Shown here: one piece after another, positions 27,658-35,906 of the stretch | Layout: the number at the start of each line of letters is the position of its first letter | How positions within the stretch are numbered: the stretch's first letter is position 1 | Origin: Caballeronia hypogeia | GTDB taxonomy: Bacteria > Pseudomonadota > Gammaproteobacteria > Burkholderiales > Burkholderiaceae | Length of the DNA: 64,000 nt | Assembly (NCBI RefSeq): GCF_001544875.2 | Contig: NZ_FCOA02000020.1 | Location: 62,001-126,000, forward strand | Reading direction: 5' to 3' | The notes under the pieces: model-generated | What the model was told of the DNA's origin: nothing | The model's database searches: none | Seen by the model: only the letters and a program-made list of their open reading frames with translations | Program-made: the position numbers and the translations under genes

Positions 27658-27706
27658 GTGTGCGCAGGGCTAGGAACGGTGTGCGCAGGGCTACGAACGG
27701 TGTGCG
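27658..27706 (-). repeat. 21-bp tandem repeat at the end of the TIM-barrel gene
   Basis: Two copies of a 21-base unit (27658-27678 and 27679-27699, one mismatch) and a third partial copy. The repeat begins inside the last codons and includes the stop codon, so it looks like slippage at the 3' end. Confidence 0.6.
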
Positions 27707-28788
27707 TTTACAAAGGCGTCCAACGTCTCAGCCTTTTTCTTAGCTTCGTACACCGCTACCCGCTCCGCGTACAACTCGCGAACAAACTTCGCAACCAGGC
27801 AACTATCGGCGAACATGTTGTACTTCCAACCTGTTCCGTAAGCGGCGAGGTTGATGTTATCGATGGTCATGATTTCCATCTTCGAATCGTCGACTTCCAG
27901 GTACTGGTCAATGACCTTGCGAACCAATTCCTTCGTTGTTGCGAGCTTGTGGGCATGCCACTCATCCGTATGCCACTCACCCGGCTTCGGATTCGAAAAC
28001 GGGTACTGAATGGACCGACCGGGTCTGTTATACCCCAGACCATCCCATGGGCCGGTTTCGAATGCCCACCAGTTAAGCGGACCGTTGGGTGCCGCCGGTC
28101 GGACTTGCGTCCAGACAACCATGTTTTGCTTGAGCCATTCATCGGCAAAACTGTCATCGTTGAAAGGATCGAGCTTTCTGATGGACTCTTTGTCACCGCG
28201 CATCTGAGACACGGCATGCTCCACCTCATTCTCGATCTTGAAAATGCAGTGGCTGTAGTCCATACAGAAGTTGAATGGAATGCCTCGGCTCCGTACCATC
28301 TCTGCTACTTTCGTAACCCGGCGAAAGTCCTCCGACCACATGTCGACATGACCTTCATACGAGATAGTGATCCCGTGAAGCTTCGCAAGGTCATACGTGT
28401 GTAAGTAAGAGTCGGCCACCTCCTGGTCAGTCACGTAGTGTCCGTCCGCGTGCTTGGCCCAGACCATAAGGTTGTGAAACTTTGAGCCGACTTCGCGAGC
28501 GCGGACCAAGTTCGACTTCAGCGTTTCTTCGTCCCTGCCTAATACGTAAGTCCAACTGCCCGACAAAACGGGAAGGTTATATTTGTCGCTCGCCTTCAAA
28601 TACAGCTTCAGTTGGTCATCATCTACGGGAATCCGATCCATACCGTCCCACAGACCCGTCTCGTGCAAAAGACGGAACTGTTCTTCGACTGGAAGTTCCT
28701 CGGCCAGCCAGTCAGTAACCGGCTTGTCCATCGATGACGGTTGAACGCCTCGGCCGGCGCACGCCAGCTTGAACATCTTTTTAGTCAT
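27691..28788 (-). CDS. TIM-barrel isomerase/endonuclease-IV-like protein, co-transcribed with ndmA
   Basis: Protein of 365 aa of the xylose isomerase-like TIM-barrel superfamily, recognised by segments such as ISYEGHVDMW, FNFCMDYSHC and the acidic/His residues at strand ends that normally bind divalent metal. A long Trp-rich insertion (WTQVRPAAPNGPLNWWAFETGPWDG) is unusual. It begins 38 bases after ndmA in the same direction, so it should be made together with the N1-demethylase. Formaldehyde and xanthine are the known products of NdmA-E, so this gene has no obvious step. It could act on an intermediate, an alternative substrate or a sugar released from a nucleoside. The function is open. Confidence 0.75.
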   Translation of the reverse strand: MTKKMFKLACAGRGVQPSSMDKPVTDWLAEELPVEEQFRLLHETGLWDGMDRIPVDDDQLKLYLKASDKYNLPVLSGSWTYVLGRDEETLKSNLVRAREVGSKFHNLMVWAKHADGHYVTDQEVADSYLHTYDLAKLHGITISYEGHVDMWSEDFRRVTKVAEMVRSRGIPFNFCMDYSHCIFKIENEVEHAVSQMRGDKESIRKLDPFNDDSFADEWLKQNMVVWTQVRPAAPNGPLNWWAFETGPWDGLGYNRPGRSIQYPFSNPKPGEWHTDEWHAHKLATTKELVRKVIDQYLEVDDSKMEIMTIDNINLAAYGTGWKYNMFADSCLVAKFVRELYAERVAVYEAKKKAETLDAFVNAHRS

Positions 28789-28826
28789 TACATCTCCCTA
28801 GAAGAATCGGAATTCGCTCCAATGCT

Positions 28827-29897
28827 TTAACGAGCGCGCAAATCCGCGTACTGGCGATCGCTCTCAATTACGGGCTCGTGCAGAGCGGCCTTGAATGCTT
28901 CGGCGCCGTCTCGTGCTGCTTCGCTCAGTTCCCGCATCCACTTCCGGTACTGGACCGAGACCTTGTCAGTAACCACCGGAACCTCGTCGGTTGTCATTTG
29001 TGCCGGCCACTGCGATTCAATGACCGGCTTGTCTTCTGCGAAGACCACATCGTTGAATGTAATGTGGAGATGGTCTGAATCGTCTGCTTGCTCGCGCGCG
29101 AAGATAAGGAAGTTCTTCGTGTGCGAGTCGTCCAGAGGGCACGAGACGTTAAAGAGCACGTGCAAGGATTTGGTTGAATACTTCTCTACCGCAAGATTGA
29201 TGGCGAACGGCATGCTGCAGTGGTAGGTGAACGTTCCAATCGCTGCATGGTTCGGGACATCCATATCCGGAGGCGTATCGTAGACGAAGCGGAACTGACC
29301 GTTGACTCGGTCCATCGGCACGATGGGCGGCTCGGCGTTGTTCGGGTCGAAAAGCGTACCCGGATGGATGAACGCGAAATGCGAGAAGTCCGTAAAATTC
29401 TCCCAGCGCCGCTCGGCGGAGGCGTCCCACCAGTACGGCTCTTGCACCACAATACGCATCTTCGGGTCTTCGGCCGCGCTGAAGTAGGGAATCTCCGTGC
29501 AGTTGAACGATGAATCGAGGCGAACCCAAATCAAGCCGTACTTTTCCTCGCAATCGAAGGTTTCGACGCGGGCCTTGTTTGGAATGGGACTGTCGGGACA
29601 AGCGGGAATCTTCGTGCAAGCGCCTGCCGTATCGTATTTCCAGCCGTGGTACGGACATTGCAATTCGCCGCCCACAACCTGACCACACGAGAGCTTCGCT
29701 GAGCGGTGCGCGCATCGGTCCCGCATCGCGACATACTTGCCTTCCAGTTTTGCTACCACCAGTTGCTCTCTGAGCAAGGTGACTGCGAGCGGGCCGAAGC
29801 TAGAGGGTTTGGCCTTCTCGAGTTCGGTAACCGTGCACACCGGATGCCAAAAGTGGCGGAGGTACTGGTTATCCTTTATTAGCGGTGCGTATTCCAT
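28827..29897 (-). CDS. ndmA: NdmA: methylxanthine N1-demethylase (Rieske oxygenase)
   Basis: About 356 aa from MEYAPLIKDNQ, the ATG with GGAG 6 bases before; a start 4 codons upstream also exists. Rieske ligands are in DRCAHR and QCPYHGW; the mononuclear iron site is in ENFTDFSHFAFIHPG. The sequence RHFWHPVCTVTELEKA, the stretch FDPNNAEPPIVPMDR and the end PVIESDRQY closely follow NdmA of Pseudomonas putida CBB5 as I recall it. NdmA removes the N1-methyl group of caffeine and theophylline, giving formaldehyde, with electrons from NdmD. An operator and a good promoter precede it. Confidence 0.92.
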   Translation of the reverse strand: MEYAPLIKDNQYLRHFWHPVCTVTELEKAKPSSFGPLAVTLLREQLVVAKLEGKYVAMRDRCAHRSAKLSCGQVVGGELQCPYHGWKYDTAGACTKIPACPDSPIPNKARVETFDCEEKYGLIWVRLDSSFNCTEIPYFSAAEDPKMRIVVQEPYWWDASAERRWENFTDFSHFAFIHPGTLFDPNNAEPPIVPMDRVNGQFRFVYDTPPDMDVPNHAAIGTFTYHCSMPFAINLAVEKYSTKSLHVLFNVSCPLDDSHTKNFLIFAREQADDSDHLHITFNDVVFAEDKPVIESQWPAQMTTDEVPVVTDKVSVQYRKWMRELSEAARDGAEAFKAALHEPVIESDRQYADLRAR

Positions 29898-30237
29898 GCC
29901 TGTCTCCATCGTTTCTTTGGGGAACTAAATAACAGACGTTCTTAGGAGAGCCCGCTCTCCTAGCGTCCCTTTAAACTACGACAGCCGTTCTTGGTCTCTT
30001 TGATTCATGAACTGGTACACCAAAAAGTACGAAAACAATATCGACGTGTCAAGCGCGTCTCGTAGCTGGAAGGGGGAGCGGTGCCCTGCAACTCAGGTAA
30101 GCAACTCTGGTAGAAGCGCTTACCTGAGAGGCTTAGGTACATTCGGTGCTAAAAACTTGCTGCCGCCGTTCTGTCAATCGCGTACTTTGGACGAACGGGA
30201 CAGCTCGTCCGTGCCTGAGCAGTAAACAGACGGTCGT
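29898..30237 (-). other. ndmA upstream region
   Basis: The 340-base gap between ndmB and ndmA contains the ndmA promoter/operator (30012-30052) and no gene. The sequence AAGCGCTTACCTGAG..., near 30110-30130, forms part of a hairpin-like repeat with 30090-30105 that could end ndmB transcripts. Confidence 0.45.
30012..30052 (-). promoter_or_regulatory. ndmA promoter with CTGGTACACCAA operator
   Basis: On the minus strand: TTGACA (30052-30047), a 17-bp spacer, TACTTT (30029-30024) and then TTGGTGTACCAG (30023-30012). The -35 is a perfect match, and the operator overlaps the expected start, as for the other island promoters. One base departs from the full palindrome. Confidence 0.75.
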
Positions 30238-31314
30238 CTAGCTCGCCGTCTCGTCGATGATGTTGGTGCGCAGGGCCTCCCGGAATGCCTCTTTCCCGTG
30301 CGGAGCCGCGAGCGAGAGTTCGCGATGCCACTTCCGATACTGGATGGAGACCTTGTCGGTCGCGACGGAGATCTCGTTCGCAGAGACTTCGGCAGGCCAT
30401 TGAGACTCGATGATGGGCTGGTCTTCCGCCAAAACGCGCTTTTGAAACGCAAGATGCATGTGGTCAGGCTGATTGTCGCGCTCGCGAATGATGACCATGA
30501 AGTTGCGGCAAGTCTTTTCGTCAACCGGACACGCGGTCGTCCACAAGATGAATCGCGAATCGTCGCGCCAAAGCTTTATCTCCAGATTGATGGAATAGGG
30601 CATGGTGCATCGATAGGTGAAGTCACCCATCGGCGCCTCTTCCGGAATGCCCTCCATCTCTCGCGGCGGTGCCAATTTGAACTGCAGCTCGCCGTCTACG
30701 CGGTTTACGAGAACCAGCGGGTGACTTGCAAAAAAGGGGTCGTAGAGCGTCCCCGGATGAACGAACGCGAAGTGCGAAAAGTCGGTGAAATTTTCCCAGC
30801 GCCGCTCGGCAACCGTGTTCCAGATGTAGGAGTCGGCGACAATGACCTGCATGTCAGGGTTGTCCCAATCGCCGAGGAACGGGATCTCGGTGCAGTCGTA
30901 CGAGTTGTCCAGACGCACCCAGACCATTTCGTACTTGACTTCGCAGTCGTAGATCTGAATCTTCGCTCGCGGCGGCACTGGCTTGTCGGGGCAGGCGGGA
31001 ATGGACTTGCATGCGCCTTCATTGTCGTACTGCCAACCGTGATAGGGGCATTGGAGCCTGTCTTGGCCGTCGCATTTTGCAATGGTTCCAATGGAAAGCT
31101 GTGCAGACCGGTGGGCGCAGCGGTCCGGCGCCGCTACGATTTTGCCGTTTAGCCTCGCCAATACCAGCTTTTCACCCAGCAGTGTGACCCCCATCGGGCC
31201 ATGTCCCGAAGGATTTGTGCGCTCGAATTCGGCCAGCGTACAGACCGGGTGCCAGAAATGGCGAAGATACGACTTGTCTTCCAAAAGAGGCTTGTACTGC
31301 TCACGCGCACTCAT
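30238..31314 (-). CDS. ndmB: NdmB: methylxanthine N3-demethylase (Rieske oxygenase)
   Basis: About 358 aa from MSAREQYKPLLEDKSYLRHFW, whose ATG follows AGGAGCAACG; an upstream in-frame extension of 33 codons crosses the operator and is not likely coding. Rieske ligands are C66/H68 and C89/H92 (DRCAHR, QCPYHGW); the iron site is ENFTDFSHFAFVHPG. GHGPMGVTLLGEKLVLARLN and FASHPLVLVNRVDGELQFKLAPPREM match recalled NdmB of P. putida CBB5. NdmB removes N3-methyl (theobromine to 7-methylxanthine) with electrons from NdmD. It is about 50% like its neighbour NdmA by eye. Confidence 0.92.
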   Translation of the reverse strand: MSAREQYKPLLEDKSYLRHFWHPVCTLAEFERTNPSGHGPMGVTLLGEKLVLARLNGKIVAAPDRCAHRSAQLSIGTIAKCDGQDRLQCPYHGWQYDNEGACKSIPACPDKPVPPRAKIQIYDCEVKYEMVWVRLDNSYDCTEIPFLGDWDNPDMQVIVADSYIWNTVAERRWENFTDFSHFAFVHPGTLYDPFFASHPLVLVNRVDGELQFKLAPPREMEGIPEEAPMGDFTYRCTMPYSINLEIKLWRDDSRFILWTTACPVDEKTCRNFMVIIRERDNQPDHMHLAFQKRVLAEDQPIIESQWPAEVSANEISVATDKVSIQYRKWHRELSLAAPHGKEAFREALRTNIIDETAS

Positions 31315-31374
31315 CGTTGCTCCTGTGGGGTAGGGTGATGCAAATCGTTGTATCTGAGAGACCAAAACACTCAT

Positions 31375-31386
31375 CTGGTATACCAG
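31375..31386 (-). promoter_or_regulatory. CTGGTATACCAG operator between ndmB and gntR
   Basis: A perfect 12-bp palindrome 60 bases before the ndmB ATG. On the minus strand TTGCAT and a T-rich spacer precede it. The GntR gene starts 200-290 bases away in the other direction, so the site could also govern the regulator itself. Confidence 0.75.
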
Positions 31387-31586
31387 ACTAGGCGGCAAAA
31401 AAAATGGATGCAATCAGGGATTTCCTGCATCCGGGTTCCGACGGTGACGCAGCCGTCATGAATTGTGCCAACGTAGCGTTTCTCCGGATATGCGTTTCGG
31501 GCGGCCTGATAGCAAAGAACGCTAGAATGTGTAATCGGACTGTCGGCTGACGAGACGGTTGCGCTGCTGGCGCACTTTCCCATTCT

Positions 31587-32336
31587 GTGGTGCCAAAACG
31601 CCCAACTCAAGTACCAACGTCTCCGATTGTTGCCCCAACCTCCTATGCGCCAGGCCGGCGTTCTGCCCATCACATGCTCACTCAGAAGATCGTAGGTGCA
31701 ATCTCGGATGCGATTTACCACCGCAAGCTGCCGCCGGGCGCCAAGTTAAATGAACGCGACATCGCGGATCTCTACGGAGTCAGTCGAACCGTGGTACGGC
31801 AGGCACTGATCCGCCTTTCGCAAGATGGGCTCGTGGAAATTTCACCAAAGCGCTCGTCTTCGGTGTGGCGCCCGACATTCGACGACGCGTTTGAGCTCTA
31901 CCAGATGCTGCTAGTGCTTGAAAGTGGGGTAATTGATCAGTTGATTAAAAGCATCACACCTGACCAACTTAAGACGCTTCGCGCGCACACCACCAAAGAA
32001 AAGGCAGCATTCGAGAAGGGGCGGCACGACTTGGGTGATAAGCTTGGGCGAGAGTTTCATGAACTGATTATTTCCTTCCTCAACAACGCAACGCTCACGC
32101 AGATCCATCATCATTTGAGGCGCCGCGAAGCACTCATCAACGCGATGTTTCGTGTGGGATTCGACTATTGTCAACTGCGCGGTGAGCATTCCCAGTTGGT
32201 CGAATGCCTGGAAAAGAAGGACGCTGACGCGGCCAAAGCGCTTCTCGCGTCGCACTACAACTTGGTCATCCGTGGTTATCGATTTGACGCCCTGGTTACG
32301 CCGGAAGTGGACCTCAGGCTGGCTTTAGCGCTCTAA
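31587..32336 (+). CDS. GntR/FCD-family regulator of the methylxanthine island (inferred)
   Basis: Protein of up to 249 aa; the GTG at 31587 or a later ATG at 31674 (MLTQKIVGAIS) may be the start. The N-terminal wHTH is IYHRKLPPGAKLNERDIADLYGVSRTVVRQALIRLSQDGLVEISPKR, a GntR domain. The C-terminal FCD domain is helical, with the His-rich metal or ligand site in REFHELIISFLNN, QIHHHL and GEHSQLVECL. FCD regulators are usually repressors released by a ligand. Its place at the centre of the island and between two operator-bearing promoters makes it the best candidate for the CTGGTAYACCAG-binding protein; this is inference. Confidence 0.85.
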   Translation: MVPKRPTQVPTSPIVAPTSYAPGRRSAHHMLTQKIVGAISDAIYHRKLPPGAKLNERDIADLYGVSRTVVRQALIRLSQDGLVEISPKRSSSVWRPTFDDAFELYQMLLVLESGVIDQLIKSITPDQLKTLRAHTTKEKAAFEKGRHDLGDKLGREFHELIISFLNNATLTQIHHHLRRREALINAMFRVGFDYCQLRGEHSQLVECLEKKDADAAKALLASHYNLVIRGYRFDALVTPEVDLRLALAL

Positions 32337-32443
32337 ACTCCGCTGCATTAGTCTGGCCCGCGTCCGTGGGCCGGAACATCCTCTCGACGGTTCATGCAGC
32401 CTTCTGACAGGCTACCTCAGTGTTACTCCCAACAAGAAATCGC

Positions 32444-32485
32444 TTGCCCCGGCGATTTTTTTTGTTATAGAGTCTGGTATACCAG
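32444..32485 (+). promoter_or_regulatory. ndmCDE-frmAB promoter with CTGGTATACCAG operator
   Basis: TTGCCC (32444-32449), 16 bases, TATAGA (32466-32471), then the palindrome CTGGTATACCAG (32474-32485). The layout and the flanking bases are nearly those of the 13.9-kb promoter. The gene follows 35 bases later with AGGAGG. Confidence 0.8.
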
Positions 32486-32520
32486 TTGAGCTATCTGACA
32501 AGCCAATATAGGAGGGACAT

Positions 32521-33372
32521 GTGAATTTTGACCAGCAATTGTTCGATGACTGGCACCCCGTCGCGGCATTGGAAGACATTCTTCCGGACCGCAGATTTCA
32601 CACTTGCCTGCTCGGTCGCGTTATCTCGTACAGCCGCAAAGGTGCTGAGGTGACGGCGCAGTGGGATGACGACGGCACGGAGCGCCCGATGTCTGCGAAA
32701 GAGCAGTACGGCGCACTTTGGGTGTCGTTCTCATCAAACCCGAGAGATCTTTTCGAGGTGCCCGAATTCGCGGAGCCGGACCGGCGCGTCGTAAGCGCCG
32801 GGTCCACACGCGTGAACACGTCTGGTCTGCGCGCGGTTGAGAACTTCCTTGATATGGCGCACTTTCCGTTCGTCCACACGGACATCCTCGGCGCTGAGCC
32901 ACACACCGACGTCGCGCCTTACAAGGTCAAATACGACGAGACGGTCGATGAAATCATCGCGACCGAATGCAAATTTCCGCAGCCCCGCGGTTCCGCGACG
33001 GCGACAGACGCACTCGACATGGACTACATCTATCGCGTCACCCGGCCATACGTCGCGATTCTGTACAAGACGTGTCCGCCGGATCCGTCACGCTGGGACG
33101 TCCTGTGTCTGTTCATACAGCCCGTCGACGAGGAATGGTGCATCGCTCATACGTTGATGTGCTACGTGGATGACGTGAATTCGGACGAACAACTCCGTCA
33201 TTTCCAGCAAACCATCTTTGGCCAGGACCTGATGATTCTCGTCAACCAGGTGCCGCGGCGCCTTCCCCTTACGGCGAAGACGGAGAATCCGGTCCGTGCT
33301 GATGTTCTAGCAACGGCATATCGCAAGTGGATACGTGACGGTGGCCTTACATACGGCGCGATCCGGGACTGA
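32521..33372 (+). CDS. ndmC: NdmC: N7-demethylase subunit lacking a Rieske centre
   Basis: Protein of 283 aa starting at GTG after AGGAGGGACAT; the ATG overlapping it is followed at once by a stop. The fold is that of the catalytic part of a Rieske oxygenase, with the iron site in ENFLDMAHFPFVHTD. There is no CxH...CxxH cluster: the N-terminal half that carries it in NdmA/B is shortened. This is the known oddity of NdmC, which borrows the Rieske centre of NdmD and works in an NdmC-D-E complex on 7-methylxanthine. It heads a five-gene operon. Confidence 0.9.
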   Translation: MNFDQQLFDDWHPVAALEDILPDRRFHTCLLGRVISYSRKGAEVTAQWDDDGTERPMSAKEQYGALWVSFSSNPRDLFEVPEFAEPDRRVVSAGSTRVNTSGLRAVENFLDMAHFPFVHTDILGAEPHTDVAPYKVKYDETVDEIIATECKFPQPRGSATATDALDMDYIYRVTRPYVAILYKTCPPDPSRWDVLCLFIQPVDEEWCIAHTLMCYVDDVNSDEQLRHFQQTIFGQDLMILVNQVPRRLPLTAKTENPVRADVLATAYRKWIRDGGLTYGAIRD

Positions 33373-33390
33373 CATTAGGGATTGAGATTC

Positions 33391-35157
33391 ATGAGTTCAT
33401 TTGATTCGAATCGCTGGTATCCAATTTCCAGCAGCGAGGTCCTCAGTGAGCGTCACGTCTACCAGACGTCCCTCGCAGGTCAAGAGTTGGCGGTATGGCG
33501 CGATGACAACGGCATTGCAAACGCTTGGGAAAATCGATGTCCTCATCGCGGATTGCGGCTCTCGCTCGGCGTCAATCTTGGCCACGAACTGCGGTGCCAG
33601 TATCACGGTTGGACGTATGAGAGCGGATCGGGCGGCTGCACGTTTGTGCCGGCACACAGGGACGCAACGGAACCCAGTAAGGCATGTGTGAGCACATTCG
33701 CGGTACGTGAAGCCGGTGGGCTTGTTTGGGCGTCACTCGGCGCGCCTGTCGGCGATCCGCCCCTCATCAAAACGCAAGAAGGTGGCACCATCTTCACGTT
33801 CATGAGAAGCTTACCTTTCAATTTGCCTGTTGCCGAGGTTGCGAAAGGACTCCTCGAAGATGGCGTCTGCTTCGCGGAGTGTTTTGACCAAGAACCCGGG
33901 AGCGTAGGACTTCGGCAATTTGGCAATGACTCGGTTGCGCTGTCTGTTGGCGAGAACGGCCGGTCCGGATTGCATTTCTATATTCAGCCCCATTCCGCGG
34001 ACAAGACGATCGTCCATGTGAATGCGCTCCTTCAAGAGCCTGTAAGCCGTAGCTTCGTCGAGCGCTTCTCGCATGTGTTCGGCGAGTTTCGACGAGCGCT
34101 TGAGCGGCCTCGAGTCGAGCAGCCGGTTACAAAGGTCGCCGCCGCTCGCAAGTCGACGCAGACACCCGTGCCCGTACCGGTCGTTGTCGCTGTTCCTCAG
34201 ACTTCGTCGGCTGAGTACCGCTGCAAGGTCACCTCTCGCGTGCAGGAAACCGGTGACATCGTTTCGTTTGGCCTTACGCCGATTGGCCGGACGTTGCCGC
34301 AACTCACCCCGGGTATGCACGTGAGCGTCACCACGCCCTCTGGAGTCGTTCGCCAGTATTCGGTTATCAACGGGCCGCATGAGCGCGAAGCCTTCCTGAT
34401 CGGAGTCAAACGGGAGCTGCAATCTCTCGGCGGCTCGAGATCCATGCATGACGACGTAAAGGAAGGTACAGAACTCAAAATCACGGTGCCTCGGAACGGA
34501 TTCCCGTTGCGGCGTAACGGCCGCACGCCTGTCCTCATTGCTGGCGGCATCGGTATCACTCCGATTCTCGCGATGGCGCAGGCGCTTAACGCGAGCGGCG
34601 ACAAGTATGCGATGCACTACTTCGTGCGCGGCCCGGAGCACACCCCGTTTGAGGAGCGGCTGCGTACGTTGGGGCGCAACGTCTTCATTCACACAGGCCT
34701 GGATGTCGAGGGTACCCGACGTCGGCTTGAGGAAATCGTCGAAAAACTCAATCCTGAGCAGACCGAGGTCTACACGTGCGGACCCGGCCCGATGATCGAC
34801 ACGGTTAAGGATGTCGCGTGTAAGCGGGGTATTCCGGAAGAGTCAGTGCGCTTTGAATACTTCAAGAACACAGATATTCCGACCGGTGGTGACGCCTTCG
34901 AGGTCACGTTGGCGAAATCCGGCAAGACTTTCATGGTGCCGTCGGACAAGACACTTCTCAAAGCTTGTTGGGACGAAGGCGTACCTCTCGAAGCCTCCTG
35001 TGAGCAAGGCGTTTGTGGGACTTGCATGACCGCAGTACTTAGCGGCGAGCTGGAGCACCACGACACCTACCTTTCAAAGCGGGAACGCGAAAGCGGCAAG
35101 TGGATTATGCCCTGCGTATCCCGATGCAAGAGCCAGAAGCTCGTGCTCGACGTCTAA
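33391..35157 (+). CDS. ndmD: NdmD: Rieske reductase with extra N-terminal Rieske domain
   Basis: From the ATG of MSSFDSNRWYP the protein has 588 aa, the length I recall for NdmD of strain CBB5. Domains: Rieske (C50/H52 and C69/H72: RCPHRG, CQYHGW); a linker; flavin domain with RQYSVINGP near 320; NAD domain with AGGIGITPI; plant-type ferredoxin with CEQGVCGTCMT and a distal Cys. It passes NADH electrons to NdmA and NdmB through the ferredoxin, and to NdmC through its own Rieske centre. It begins 18 bases after ndmC. Confidence 0.93.
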   Translation: MSSFDSNRWYPISSSEVLSERHVYQTSLAGQELAVWRDDNGIANAWENRCPHRGLRLSLGVNLGHELRCQYHGWTYESGSGGCTFVPAHRDATEPSKACVSTFAVREAGGLVWASLGAPVGDPPLIKTQEGGTIFTFMRSLPFNLPVAEVAKGLLEDGVCFAECFDQEPGSVGLRQFGNDSVALSVGENGRSGLHFYIQPHSADKTIVHVNALLQEPVSRSFVERFSHVFGEFRRALERPRVEQPVTKVAAARKSTQTPVPVPVVVAVPQTSSAEYRCKVTSRVQETGDIVSFGLTPIGRTLPQLTPGMHVSVTTPSGVVRQYSVINGPHEREAFLIGVKRELQSLGGSRSMHDDVKEGTELKITVPRNGFPLRRNGRTPVLIAGGIGITPILAMAQALNASGDKYAMHYFVRGPEHTPFEERLRTLGRNVFIHTGLDVEGTRRRLEEIVEKLNPEQTEVYTCGPGPMIDTVKDVACKRGIPEESVRFEYFKNTDIPTGGDAFEVTLAKSGKTFMVPSDKTLLKACWDEGVPLEASCEQGVCGTCMTAVLSGELEHHDTYLSKRERESGKWIMPCVSRCKSQKLVLDV

Positions 35158-35168
35158 TGTGAGTCAAT

Positions 35169-35846
35169 ATGATTACGCTCTACGATTACGAACTTTCCGG
35201 CAACTGCTACAAGGTCCGACTGCTGCTCAACATCCTTGGTTTGGAGCACAAGCTGGAGCCTGTCGAGTTTTACCCGAGCAAGGCGCACAAGTCGGACGCG
35301 TTCCTTCGGATCAACCCGCTCGGCCAGTTGCCTGCACTCACCGATGGCGACTTCACGATTCGGGATGCACAAGCGATCTTGGTCTACCTTGCCTCAAAGT
35401 ACGATAAGACCGGCCAGTGGTACCCGGTCGCAAACGCGACGCTCGCCGGTGAAGTCCAGATGTGGCTTTCCTTCGCCGATAGCCTCACGGGGTCCATTTC
35501 TGCTGCCCGCCTGCACGATCTTTTCTTCTTCGATTTCGATGCAGAGGCGTGCAGAAGGCGCGCGCACGAGTTGCTGAGAATCCTCGACGAACATCTTTGG
35601 TTGCGCGAGAAGGGCGGCGACAAATTTCTCTGCAGCGCTGCGCATCCGACCGTCGCCGATATTGCTTGCTTCCCGTACATCATGCTGTCCGATGAGGGCG
35701 GCGTTTCGCTGGGAGACTACCCGGCCGTACGTCGTTGGACCGACCGCGTCAAGCGCTTGCCCGGTTTTATCGTGATGTCCGGCGTGTTCCCCGCCGCTCA
35801 GTTGCCGACACGACAGCCAGAGATGCCGCGTGAAGCGTGCGCCTGA
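35169..35846 (+). CDS. ndmE: NdmE: glutathione-S-transferase-like subunit
   Basis: Protein of 225 aa with a thioredoxin-like N-domain (YDYELSGNCYKVRLLLNILGL... INPLGQLPALTDGDFTIRDAQAILVYLA) and a helical C-domain. NdmE is structural in the known NdmCDE complex and required for N7-demethylation, rather than a detoxifying GST. Position between ndmD and the formaldehyde genes agrees with this. The gap to ndmD is 11 bases. Confidence 0.88.
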   Translation: MITLYDYELSGNCYKVRLLLNILGLEHKLEPVEFYPSKAHKSDAFLRINPLGQLPALTDGDFTIRDAQAILVYLASKYDKTGQWYPVANATLAGEVQMWLSFADSLTGSISAARLHDLFFFDFDAEACRRRAHELLRILDEHLWLREKGGDKFLCSAAHPTVADIACFPYIMLSDEGGVSLGDYPAVRRWTDRVKRLPGFIVMSGVFPAAQLPTRQPEMPREACA

Positions 35847-35906
35847 CGCTCTGCTGGGGCACGCAATGCCGCAAAACCAATTCTTTAACAATTAAGGTTT
35901 AGATAG

